This document shows positions 33,896 through 44,386 of a stretch of DNA of 64,000 bases, in pieces. How positions within the stretch are numbered: position 1 is the first letter of the stretch; the number at the start of each line of letters is the position of its first letter. Location of the stretch: positions 62,001 through 126,000 of the forward strand of contig JALMLS010000225.1 in NCBI GenBank assembly GCA_038496445.1. The letters run 5' to 3'. The notes under the pieces are model-generated. The model was not told where the DNA came from. It saw only the letters and a program-made list of their open reading frames with translations, and searched no databases. A program made the position numbers and the translations under genes. This stretch comes from Trichosphaerium sp. ATCC 40318. Taxonomy: Eukaryota > Discosea > Flabellinia > Trichosidae.

Positions 33896-35229
33896 ATGCG
33901 GTGCTCACTAGCTGTTTTGTTTGTCTTTATTGTAGCCATGAGTTTGGCACATTGTCGAAATGTCAGGTGAGCCAAAGACAAAGACAAACAACCCTTCTTT
34001 TTGGCATTAGCTAACGGAACTGGAGGTGGTATCTGGCTGCTTCCCGTGTGTCACAGAATGTTGAATTTATTAAACAACATCGTAATGCCCTCACTGGAGT
34101 GTATCCTTGCTGTGGTGGATTCACAGTACGTCAACCTACATGATCAAATTTTATGTTACCTGACAATACTTTTCAGATTGACTGCTCTGGAAAGCTAGTT
34201 GTTGGAGCTAACGTAAAGGCTGAGACAGATCCACTAAAAGCTCTTGGCGTAAAAGTCGTATGTTTGTTGTGAACTTCTCTAGGTTTGGCAGTTGACGCTT
34301 TCTCCAGATCTACACGCTCTCTGGACCTTGTGAGGCACTTGTTAAGAATGGTGATATTTTAAAAACTGTCAACGAAACTGTTGCTGCGGTTGTAGCGTAC
34401 TAATGGCTTTTTACCTTTATTTGTCACGTGACTAGACTTTTCCATTGAGTTTTTGGTTTAGGATGAACTGGGACGGTATAATGGTGGATTATGAGCCATC
34501 AGATTACAGGCGCGAGCATGCTCAAGCATACGCTAACTACTTGGCCGCTCTAGCTGTACGTACTCTAAGTTTATTACTGTTGCGATCTTCTCTTTAAATA
34601 CGTGCCTTTTGATGACCTTCTACGCTCAGCGTAGGTGTTTAAATGCGCTGTGACTAATGACTTTCGTTTCTAATGAAGTTGTTTACAGAAAGGATTGCAT
34701 GCAAAAGGTTTGATTCTTGGGTCCGACATAGCTAGCTGGGGCATTCTGAAATACTATGATATTTACGCTAAATGTGGTGCTGATACGTTGATGATGATGA
34801 CTCCAACTTACTCTGGCTTAGATATTCCTGAAAACAAGCAAGTTTTTTTTTGCACGAGGTCTTTAGCTTATTCAGTTGGTTTTTTTTAGAGCGGCAGTAT
34901 CTGAAGCATTGAAACAAGGTATTTCAAAGTCGCAGTTTTCAGCTGGTATAGGGAGCATGCTTGTTCCAGGTACTTCCATTTCTGAAGGCTACGGCTAACT
35001 AAGTTGTCAAGGAAATGTGTCACATACGAATTTCCACTGGACAAGTGCAAAGCTTGAGTCATTTGTTGGGTAAGCGAAAAGTATAGTAATATCCACTAGT
35101 TTAATATATTACAATAGATGGGTTAAAGACCAGGGAATAGAGGAAGTTGATATTTGGCGTGCTGATATTGATGATTATTCTGAGACTGCTTCGTACTATT
35201 TTGATGTCTTAGCATCATTTTTATCGTGA
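33896..35229 (+). CDS. Secreted GH18-like TIM-barrel protein
   Basis: ATG 33896 opens a signal peptide (MRCSLAVLFVFIVAMSLAHC). Exons then read VEFIKQHRNALTGVYPCCGG, a MNWDGIMVDYEPSDYRREHA exon, ANYLAALA/KGLHAKGLILGSDIAS, LMMMTPTYSGLD, and a C-terminal VDIWRADIDDYSETASYYFD, ending TGA 35229. DGIMVDYE matches the GH18 catalytic signature DGxDxDxE except that the second Asp is Met; the third Asp and the acid Glu are kept. Overall order fits GH18 or a related barrel family. Substrate could be chitin or another GlcNAc polymer, but the altered motif leaves activity open. Confidence 0.6.
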
Positions 35230-35325
35230 CTTACTGTGATTTAAAATAAATAAGGATACGATCCTCCTTCCGAATAGTTCTACAGATAGTTACATTTTGC
35301 ACAAATAACTTCAAAAAAGCTGAAG

Positions 35326-35700
35326 TCATTGAAGGTAAACTAGGCCGCCACCAATACTTCGGAATAAATACCTCAAAAGCATAAAGTAATTCGTCGAGTC
35401 TTTAACCTCAGAAGCAAGCTTCATAGCTTGTCGTACAACCAGGCCAAGATGAGTATACTGACCAATTCGTGAATGAGTATACACCATTACAGAGTTTACA
35501 CCTTCATTCAGATCGAAGTACATACTAAGAGACGATATTCGGTGTTAGTTAATTGTGTCCGATGATTTTTTCTGTCAAGCTTTGTGGAAAGACATTCAAG
35601 GTTACTTTACCTCCCAGATCGTTGTATCTAATGACAGGAGATTCAAGGTTTAAGTACAAGCATGGTGTTCACACAAATAACGTACTTGGAGAACGTAGAG
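35326..35700 (-). pseudogene. Fragment of a TRRAP/Tra1-family gene
   Basis: The minus-strand peptide ending NYFMLLRYLFRSIGGG is the very conserved TRRAP motif preceding the LYxEFLPLLPNLL stretch. The preceding HLGLVVRQAMKLASEVKDST also fits the TRRAP helical repeats, and an upstream exon-like piece (NLESPVIRYNDLG) may belong. TRRAP is a giant (about 3,700-residue) scaffold of SAGA/NuA4; here only about 80-100 residues are present, followed by a stop, so this is a detached fragment. Confidence 0.7.
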
Positions 35701-37330
35701 TATCGGTAACATTCAGAATGGTTAAAGACTGATAATAAAAACTACACAACCAAGACACAGCTTCTTGTACAATCCTATGTTGTATCAAAGTAGTTTCTTA
35801 TTTTATTCACGCATTCTATACGATATTATCCCATGTGACAGGCACCCTCGCATTGTTTGGAATCTTGTATAAATAGGAAACGCAAGTATCGTAAGATCTT
35901 TCACCTGAGAATGAGAAATGCGAGGTGGTATTGGTTTACTAAGGTTCTGTCCTACACGTGGCATTTTTCTGCTTGAGTTGTATGATATTGTTGTTTGTAA
36001 ATTATGTTGATATACGTATGTACAGCAAGAATTTAGTAGACTTTGTTGATGTTATAGTAAAATACTTACCGTAAAGTGTATTCGTTCAGAGAACCACTTA
36101 TAGCTACTCCATAAATATTGTTAATACAAGTTTTAGGACAACCGTCAAGTAAGTAGTTACGCGACATAAGCACGATAGTCAGAAAAAGCTTTGGATATTT
36201 CAGTTTTAAGGCATTTTTTCAGCCGTTATGCTTTGGTGTAACTTCACATTGATGCGTTTAAACTACTTACTCGTGTCGTTCAAGTTGTCCACTGCCATTA
36301 CACTGTGTAAACTCGGTATTGTGGCCATTTACCACTCTCTTCATTTGAGGCTTGATTGAGACTTTAAGTGGCTGTACGACGTTTAGTGTACGCCACCAAG
36401 AAGATTTTAATTAGCTGTTTAAACTAACATTACAGACCGCCAACGGGTTGTGAGAGCGCACTGTTCAATTCGTACAATACTATGTCAAAGATTTTCTAAT
36501 GTTTTTTGCGGAGTTTTAGCAAAACGCCAGTGCTCAATCGGAACTGACGTCTGGTTTGTCATAAATTACCTATCTCCTATTATTGTACTTTGTAGAATGG
36601 CTTTGGAGTCGCATTGTGTAACAGTAATTTCAAGGGATCTCAAAAAAGGCTCGAAAAAACTGGAATTTCACAAAACGTCGAAAAGAGTCGACTTTTCACA
36701 GAGTAGCTGTTATTCTCATGAACTATTTCCACCGTAAAATTAGTGAATTATCTCAAACAGTCAAATTTGCTGTCCAAGCTACCTGAGCACACAGAGAACA
36801 AATGGAGCATCCCACAATTTTTTACATCGTGTAGAAAATTGGGTATAAATAGTCGTTTCTTTGCAATATCTATTGGATGAGATATCAGGTGCATAAAACA
36901 ACGTTCATACAGCTTTATATAAGTCTGCGTATGAGTTCGTTTCAAGTTGAAGTCTCCCGAAGCCTTAAAGGTCTAGGAGACGAATCAGAAACGGACTCAT
37001 GTGGGGAGGTACAATGCATTGTAGAACATGCTGTCGCTAAGTCTTGTTGGTACATCGGAACTCAACTTACCTACCAATATCTACATGATTTACGCTGTCG
37101 TTTCTACTGCTTAAACCCCCTCACCAGTCGCTTTCTTCGGCCCTTTGGGCACCTTGAGTCAGACCGATGCCATGTGGCAACGGTTACGACTTACCCTCCC
37201 CCCTCCATGCAAATGCATGGACTTCAAACCAACTGACGCTACCACCTTTCATCCTTTTTGTTGTACAACCCTTTTTGACATGTCGTATTAAAGACTCCGC
37301 GGAGTTAACAAGATGATAATCAAGTACACT
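35701..37330. other. Unassigned region
   Basis: Contains a possible structured RNA at about 37050-37230 (see separate entry). Frames at 36450-36737 and 36877-37236 (plus) are not supported by any family. No other gene seen. Confidence 0.35.
37050..37230. ncRNA. Candidate structured RNA, family unknown
   Basis: A GC-richer island in AT-rich DNA with three short perfect hairpins in 100 bp: GGCCCTTTGGGC (near 37138), TGCCATGTGGCA (near 37170) and CCATGCAAATGCATGG (near 37205). The strand cannot be told. No match to U1, U3, U4, U5, U6, SRP, RNase P/MRP or tRNA was recognised. Confidence 0.25.
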
Positions 37331-38403
37331 TTATTTTGTCTTTTCTTTCATGTCTTTAAATTTTTGTGCATAACGTTTACCAAGTGTTTGAAGTGCAGTG
37401 TGATCCAAGTGGATTTTATCAGGCTTCAATGATAGATCTAGTGTGTCTACACAATCGGAAAATGGTAGGCTTTCAGATACAGTCTTGATTGCCTCGTTGA
37501 TTGTAGGAACAAGAGTTCCATGTCTCCATTGAGCACCATTGACAATAGTAGAAATCCAAAGCGTCTAAGCGCTGTAGTCAGTACGAAGCGAACGTAAGGG
37601 TAATGACAGGTACCTCTTCAGGTAAGGCTAAGTCCTCACGGACTTTAGCGATAAGATTTCGTAGGTTGTCTCCGTATGCATTTGCTATCTTTTGTTTTTT
37701 AGGAAAAGAATCACCACTCCCTTGATTCCAAAAAATTGCTGGTATTTCTACACGCACGTGATGAGTTTTTACATTTTTAAGAAGATTGCGTACCATATTC
37801 TTCTTTAATACTTGATAGAGCCTATAAGTTGACTTGGTGAGCGAGCTTTGACTTTAATTGTGATTTTTGGCTGTTACCTCTTTGACATATTCAATAAAGG
37901 CGTTGTAGTACGCTTTCTTGCCACCTTTTTTCGGGTTCCAGTTCTGGTATAGATTCGTGCTACCTAATGATATACTGTCAGGGTTCGGGGACTCCAGTTG
38001 AGCGGTTTTGTACCCATTGCAAATTTAATAAAGTAGATTTTGGTGCCATCGTCGTACAAAGGCGCAATATCGCGTGCCAGAGTTATTTCTGGTCCTATTA
38101 AGCAAAAAAATAGTTAATAAATTAAAGAGTTTAAAAACGTACCAAAAAGGGTTTTCTTCAAGCCTGGCGACTTCTGAGGCTGTACAGGTTCCCAAGCAGT
38201 GTTAGTTGCCCACGGACTCCCTTACAAAAGTTAGTTACAACTGTAAACCAGTGCTAGCTACCAAAATTGCGATCTACATCATATTTCATTTGAATCCGGG
38301 CGTAGGGAGCTTTCAAATCATTGGACAATTTTTTTGCTTCTGCACGGCCGCACATGTTAGATTGGCCTGCTAGAATGAATACCTTCGAAGGTTTTGATGC
38401 CAT
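37331..38403 (-). CDS. SGNH-type carbohydrate esterase (CE6/SASA family)
   Basis: ATG 38403 gives MASKPSKVFILAGQSNMCGR; GQSNM is block I of the sialate O-acetylesterase-like/CE6 family with the catalytic Ser. Further exons give GPEITLARDIAPLYDDGTKI, YFIKFAMGTKPL, HVRVEIPAIFWNQGSGDS (the family expects WxQGExD, and here GSGDS replaces the Glu), and the C-terminal DKIHLDHTALQTLGKRYAQ, where the DxxH catalytic pair is present (D-K-I-H). It ends KEKTK at 37331. An in-frame upstream ATG at 38484 is possible. The family removes acetyl groups from xylan or sialic acids. No signal peptide at the chosen start. Confidence 0.8.
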
Positions 38404-38798
38404 ACTTGTAGCTTTTATGTTTTTAATGAAATGTAAAGTAACATTGGGCAACATTAGTGTAAACAATTTCAATGAATGGGTCAAATAAAATTCACTAATT
38501 TTTATGATTGCGTGTAACTTTGTTTAACACGTCACACCTTAATTCTGTACCATTTGAGCCTATGCAAGAAGTTGCATCATAGCATTGCTTTAAAAGGTAA
38601 TTGGTAAACTAGTAAAGCTGTGTGACTTGGACCAGTATAAACCAGAATAGATTTAATATTACTAAGTACGGACGGTCTGCCACAGCACATAGAATACAAT
38701 CTTGCTGAAAAAATAGTCTTTGAATTGCAAGTATGGTCGAGGCATTGATAACTTCAGAACACTGCAGCCGTTACACTTTGTTTTACAATGTTTATTAT
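38404..38798. other. Intergenic region
   Basis: About 400 bp between the esterase start and the kinase 3' end (same strand); no coding signal. Presumably holds the esterase promoter and the kinase 3' UTR. Confidence 0.4.
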
Positions 38799-41782
38799 TT
38801 ATTTTTCTTCGCTTACAGTTTCTATAGCAGGATCAAGGTAATCACATATCTCAGCAAAACTAGGTCTGTGAGCCGGATCTCTTTGTAAACATACTTTCAT
38901 TAGTTCTTTTAAAGTTCTGTTACAATCTTGAGGTATCTCTGGGTGATATCCTTGATCTCTTATCATCATTGCAAGGTCAATCATGTTTACATCTTTTGAT
39001 GGTTTTTCTCTTGCAACACATTCCCTACAAAGTCAGCTTTTGGCTTTAACTACAATTACTTGAGTGTACGCACCACGCTAATATTCCAAATGACCACACA
39101 TCGCTTTTAATACTGTACATTTGAGATATCGTTTCTGGAGCCTTAGAGTTCAGAGTCAGAAGAAAATAGAACTTCGTGTTTTTTTTTGTTTACCATCCAC
39201 GGAATTGGTCCGAATTTTTGATTCGTTCGTGCAAATTCCTCATCCTCTAGTACGCGTGACATCCCTTTAAAATGTTATTTTAATATATGGAGACACCTTA
39301 TGGTACCAAAATCAGACACCTTAGCTTGCATATGTATGGTGAGCTAAAAGAAAAAAAAACAAGATTAGAAAATAAGCTCACCGCCTTTTCGTACCAAAAT
39401 ATTTCTTGCTGCAAGATCTATAATAAAGTGGTCAACGAATAATTAGAATCTAAATTATCGCTCACCTCTATGTACAATACCAGCAGCATGAAGATGTTCC
39501 ATACCAACTGAGACATCTAATAAAATTGCTCTTTTTTGCTCATCAGGAAATTCATTCGTTTTATCGCTTTGGTATTCTCGGTAAGTATTTTTGTTCAGCA
39601 GATTGCCTTACCATATCAAGTCCAGTAAGCTACCACCATCAATGTATTCTAATACCATAAACGGCCTTTTTTTATGAATACAAACGCCATAGATTTGAAC
39701 AACATTGCAATGAGGTCGAAGTTTCAACATAACATTTATCTCACGAAGAAAACTTTGTAATTTGGCTTCCTTCTTGGTTTGCTATGAAAAAAAAAAAGTA
39801 AATATCGAAAAAACAATTCTAACACATACGCAGACTTTAATAGCAACGCCTGTATGACGATAAGTCCCACGATAAACAGTACCGAAAGCGCCTTTGCCCT
39901 AAACAAGAAAAAATTAAGAAAAAAAAGTTTGTTTAGAAGAAAGAAAAAGAAACTTAATCATGACGTACAAGTTCACATACTAGCCTCAATTTAGAATGAT
40001 CTATCAACCAACCCTACCACTCTAAGATATAAACAAAATAAAAAGAAAAAGAAAAGCACAAACCGTGAACCAATGTTCTGACTTTTCAAGAGCTGTAGCT
40101 CTTCTTCTAGGTACATCTTCTGATACTCTAGACACGTGTTTATTTTTATCACCACTGCTTGATCTCTTCCTTTGTGGGTTATCCTCTATTTTACTCTTTC
40201 TTGCGAAGTAATGCGCTGACTTTGGACGTTGTCTTTTACGACCGCCTCCTTGATTGTGATTGTAGCCACCAGACTCATCTCCGTTTCTATGTGGTCCTCT
40301 TATTCTCTCTTTTTGCTTTGCACTTATTCTCTTTGTAGTTGATAGTACTTCTGACTCGAATCCTTCGTTTTTTAAAAGTTTATCACTCCATTCTATTAAA
40401 CATTTCACTTAGTTACATTCAATTCTACTTGTGAGTTCTTTAAAGATAGATACCTGTACGAGAGAGGACACGAGACGAGAAGGAACCCAATTTTCTTACT
40501 TCGCGTCTATTTGATTCCAAGAGAGACAACAATGGTTTAACAGAGAGCCATACCTTTGAGTGTTTTTTTAGTTAAAGAGCAAAATTACGACACGTTGAAT
40601 AGGTGATCTTACAATGTGGTTGTCTCGCATCCATTTTATGATATGTTTCGGTTTGAATGTCGCTGTAAAGTCTCTGATAAGAGTTTTGACAGCATCAATT
40701 TTATCTGAAGCAAGAAGAAGTAAACAATCAAATCCTGAAGAAGAAAAGTAGGTTCTGTACGTTCGTTGCCTGTGCCGATTATAAAGAGCAAACTATACCA
40801 ATGTCGTTCTTCTAATTTATGTTGCATCTGTTCAATCATCCATTCTATAGCGAAGTTGCACGTGTGAAGACCAATCTGACCCAATTCTGAAACAAATGTG
40901 AACAAAAAGCAAATGTACATGTTTGTTTTAATAAATTGTACCATATCTTGTGCAACAATACAGACACATCTCGGTGTACGTTATTATATTCCTTCCATGT
41001 TTCTCATCTAAAGCGTATTAAAAAATATGTGTATCATTTCTCACGAGTAAAATAAGCTTACCAACGTTCTGTCTTGTTTTGATATGTAACATTGTTAACT
41101 TTTTTGTAAAATGGCTTATATTATTTCCAAACCTTTTAGCTACCTTCTCTACAGTAATGATATGTTATAATAAACTTAAAGAATCTATATAGACGCACCA
41201 TGCTGTAAAATCATCCAAATAAAAAGTAACCAACCGAAATCTTCTTCAGTCCTTTCTCGCTTCAACATAACACCCAACCTCACATCAATAACACTTGGTA
41301 GCGATGCAATATCAAATAGCGCAAGCATATGTTGCTCTAGGTCACCAAAGAAGTAAGCATAAAGACAAAGAAGAAACAAAAAAAATAAAACGAAGAAATC
41401 ACAAGATAGCCACAAAGGCACGTGCACAAAGATTTAATTATTAATAATTTTCTGCGTGAAGACCAAAATTATACCTTTATCTGCAAATGTCTGTACTATC
41501 GCTAAAGCAGCCATACGGACACGTGGTTCCCCATTCTTTAGAGCACGAGCTAATCTATGATGTCCTTTCGCTTTAAAAAAATAGGCCTTGTTCCGTTCTA
41601 TGCGTGGTGAGTTGAGATATGGACATCACGTGATAAAAAACAAGAAGGCGTTATTTACCTGCGTCGTTTCTAAAAAAACCCTTACAAGCTTCAAGTAATT
41701 CTTCTAGCGCTAGTAATCGTTCTCTTGGTACTACTGAGTCTATTCTATGTAAAAGATTGTCTATTGTTTCATAGGAGCTCAT
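38799..41782 (-). CDS. ARM/HEAT-like repeat protein with C-terminal TKL kinase
   Basis: From ATG 41782 (MSSYETIDNLLHRIDSVVP) a series of short exons encodes helical, ARM/HEAT-like segments (RERLLALEELLEACKGFF, HRLARALKNGEPRVRMAALA, LGQIGLHTCNFAIEWMIEQM). After a basic, Ser/Arg-rich linker (40022-40408) comes a tyrosine-kinase-like domain: GKGAFGTVYRGTYRHTG, VAIKVC, LKLRPHCNVVQIYGVCIHKK, LEYIDGGSLLDL, GIVHR/DLAARNILV split by an intron, AKVSDFG, SIKSDVWSFGILAW, and CLQRDPAHRPSFAEICDYL near the end. The stop is at 38799. HRDLAARN and RDPAHRPSF place it in the TKL group. TKL kinases with repeat-rich N termini are common in amoebozoans and plants. Partner and pathway unknown. Confidence 0.75.
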
Positions 41783-42298
41783 TATTATGGGTCCGCAAGA
41801 ACCAACAAGTGTAGCGCTAAGTATCACGTAGAAAAAAAAAACCTGCGAGTTGTATTTGTGATACCGAACCGAAAATAAGAGTACGCTTCTCGTTAAGCCA
41901 CGACTGAGCCGAAATACTGTTGAAATAGCTCGGTATCTTCTACGGTATTAGTGTTAATACGATAGAGCCAATCCATTCTGATGTAGTATCTAAGAGGCTC
42001 GGAAAAAGTTAAAAATATCAAAGTTTTTTGATAAGTCTTGTTTTATTTACAATTCCAGCTAAACACGTTTTAAATGAACCGTATTTGGCGTATGCGTGTG
42101 CTAAGGTCTTATCTCCCTTTAAAAAGTATGTTACACGGTGACAGCCGTCCAAATAAGACTTTGGTTTGCAAAAATAGTCTCACACAAACTTCAAAAAGCC
42201 ACACGCTTGTGAACTGCGGTAGTTCCTTTTTTTTGCATTCAATTAGTTTTTTCTTGTCAAGCGTTATCTGCTTCGGCTTCTTTCTCTAAAAACTTGAT
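41783..42298. other. Intergenic region
   Basis: No supported gene; a 71-codon plus frame at 42074 matches nothing. Contains the kinase promoter and the golgin 3' end. Confidence 0.35.
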
Positions 42299-43729
42299 CT
42301 AAAACGAGCAAAGTGAGCAACAGCAATCCCAACACTTTAGCCAGAAGAATCGTACCCATAGATCAGCGAGGCTAACGCCTTCAAGAGGGTCTTCCTCTTT
42401 TTTATCTGAAGAGTTTGTAGTTGGAGCACCAGTAAAGTATCCATACCAACCGCCATCATTCACTTGTGCAGCTAAACCTACTTGTTGTTTCTCTTCATCT
42501 GTAAAGTTTAACATTGACGACATGAGGTCAATAATCTCTTGACGCTGAGCTGGTTTTGTGAGGTAAGAAATTAACATCTTTGTAATCACACGCCTTGGAA
42601 CCAGTTAGAGCATAAACAACATCAAAAAAAAACATCATTTTGACACATGTCAAAATGAGCAATTTCATGTGAAGCAAGAAAAGAATTATGTACTTGTCAA
42701 TGAGCATATCCTTATTAGCGCTTATATTCATCTTTAGGGTACGTTGAAGTGCTGCACGCAAAGGTTCAACTAAATCAGAATGAGAAAACCGCAATACGCG
42801 CGTAAAATAGAAAAAGAAGTATTTCCTTCTAACTTTTCAACTAAATAAAAATTTTATGTCTAAACTTTCCTTCTCTCTTCAACGCAGCAATTTCTTTATC
42901 TTTTTCGAGAAGCCTCCCTCTTAGCTCTTCTACAGTGACACCCAATGAAACATTTTTAAACTCAATATCTTGTAATGTCTCTATTTTCTCATCTCTTTCT
43001 TTTACGCCTATTTCTAAGCGTTTAACTTTGCTTTTGAGTTGATGTAATTGGATGCTCAAGTCTGCTTCATGTGCTATTGAATATAAGTAAATTGTATTAA
43101 AAGTAATTTATGTAGCGTTGCAGACGCTCAGTTGATGCTGTGAGCGAAGAAAAGAGCGTGTAGGGTTTTTCGAGCATTTGCTGACGTTTAAATTATTTTG
43201 ATTGCTGTGGTGATTCTATACCTTCATGTAAGCGTTCTACAACGCCTTGAAGGTTTTCAAGTCCTTCTTTTGTGCTTTGGTACTCCTGTTCCTTTCTATC
43301 CCACTCTGCCTAGTAAAAAAGGTAGTGGCATCGCTTTTAGCGCACAATGGACCTGTTTCTCTTCTAGCGCTGCCTCCTTTTGTGCTATTTCCCTCTCTCT
43401 TGTCGCATACGCTTTAAACTTGTTTTCATAGTCTTCTAATTGACTTTGTACTGCAAGTATCGTTTCGTCACAAGATTGCTCTGATTCGAGCAACCGCGCT
43501 TTTAGACGCACAACTGTGGCCGAGAGAGCTTTTTTCTCAACTGTACCTTGTATTAGCGCTTACAAATAGTGTAAATCGTATTACCTGTCAGTTGCTGTAT
43601 TATCTGTTGATCACTACTTTGTTCTAACGGTTGTCAATGCTTTAAATGAAATGTATTCGCTACCTGCCATGCTACATTCTTTTGTTTCAGAGTTTTGATC
43701 TTGACTTCATACGACGCTTGTTGCAGCAT
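42299..43729 (-). CDS. Golgin with GRAB domain (GMAP-210/Rud3-like)
   Basis: Several minus-strand exons encode long charged coiled coils (CEMLQQASYEVKIKTLKQKN; MRLKARLLESEQSCDETILA; ATREREIAQKEAALEEKQ; LKSKVKRLEIGVKERDEKIE; LRGRLLEKDKEIAALKREGK). The last exons give DKYIITKMLISYLTKPAQRQ, EIIDLMSSMLNFTDEEKQQV and GYFTGAPTTNSSDKK, which fit the GRIP-related ARF-binding (GRAB) domain and following helix of GMAP-210/TRIP11 and Rud3. The stop is at 42299. These golgins tether vesicles at the cis-Golgi through ARF1. Start taken as ATG 43729; earlier exons are possible. It is far shorter (about 350 residues) than animal GMAP-210, closer to Rud3. Confidence 0.75.
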
Positions 43730-44386
43730 CTCACAGCGATGCAAACACTGTGAGAATAGTCAGCATGACTATAATTTGTAGTTGGCTTGTAAATCGAAGC
43801 CAAGTAGAATTGTATTTGCTGTAAAAAACTGAAATTTCGGTGCTTTTCATGACGTTATGTGATGAGCATAGCGTACTTTTTGCACTGTCAAAATGGTGTT
43901 TTTATGGTTGTAGTCATAATTGCACTCATGCAAGGCTCAGCACAACAAATTGACACAACAAATTATGTTTAATCTACAACCAGTTTGCGCTCTTGTGCAA
44001 CTGCGTCTGACGACCTATCAACGTAAAAGCTGTTTTGAACTCTACCATATCTTTTTATACAACTACTATTGATTGGCAAGTAACTGTAAGAAGTCTAGTC
44101 GAATGCCGCACATGAAAAGATGGAATAGCATGCAGTGAAAATGACAAGTGAATATTCTCTTAAAACTAGACCAAAACTACCATGTCACGCTTTGACTGAC
44201 TTCGGTGTGCGCGTAGTGATAAACTAGCATTACCATGTGCCTACTTTTTATCAAATTTCGTAAGTACTGAAGGCTATGAAACCCTTTTTCGTTTAAGTTT
44301 AGCGAAACAAAAATAAGGTTTGTAACTTTCGGTGAAAGCAAATTCACGCCAAAGACTTTAACTCAAAAAAAAAGTTATACAATCCA
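43730..44386. other. Divergent intergenic region
   Basis: About 650 bp between the golgin (minus) and EF-hand/ZZ gene (plus). No coding signal; presumed bidirectional promoter region. Confidence 0.4.

Noticed and set aside
37062-37110. ACTTACCT followed by ATGATTTACG, resembling the U1 snRNA 5' end and loop I
   Set aside because: The spacing and loop do not fit U1, no Sm site follows, and the U2-type upstream block is absent.
37170-37200. Minus-strand GTAAGTCGTAAC resembling the 3' end of 18S rRNA
   Set aside because: Only about 10 bases agree, with no rRNA sequence on either side.
36877-37236. 119-codon plus-strand ORF
   Set aside because: It runs through the hairpin-rich island, has no family match and no splice context.
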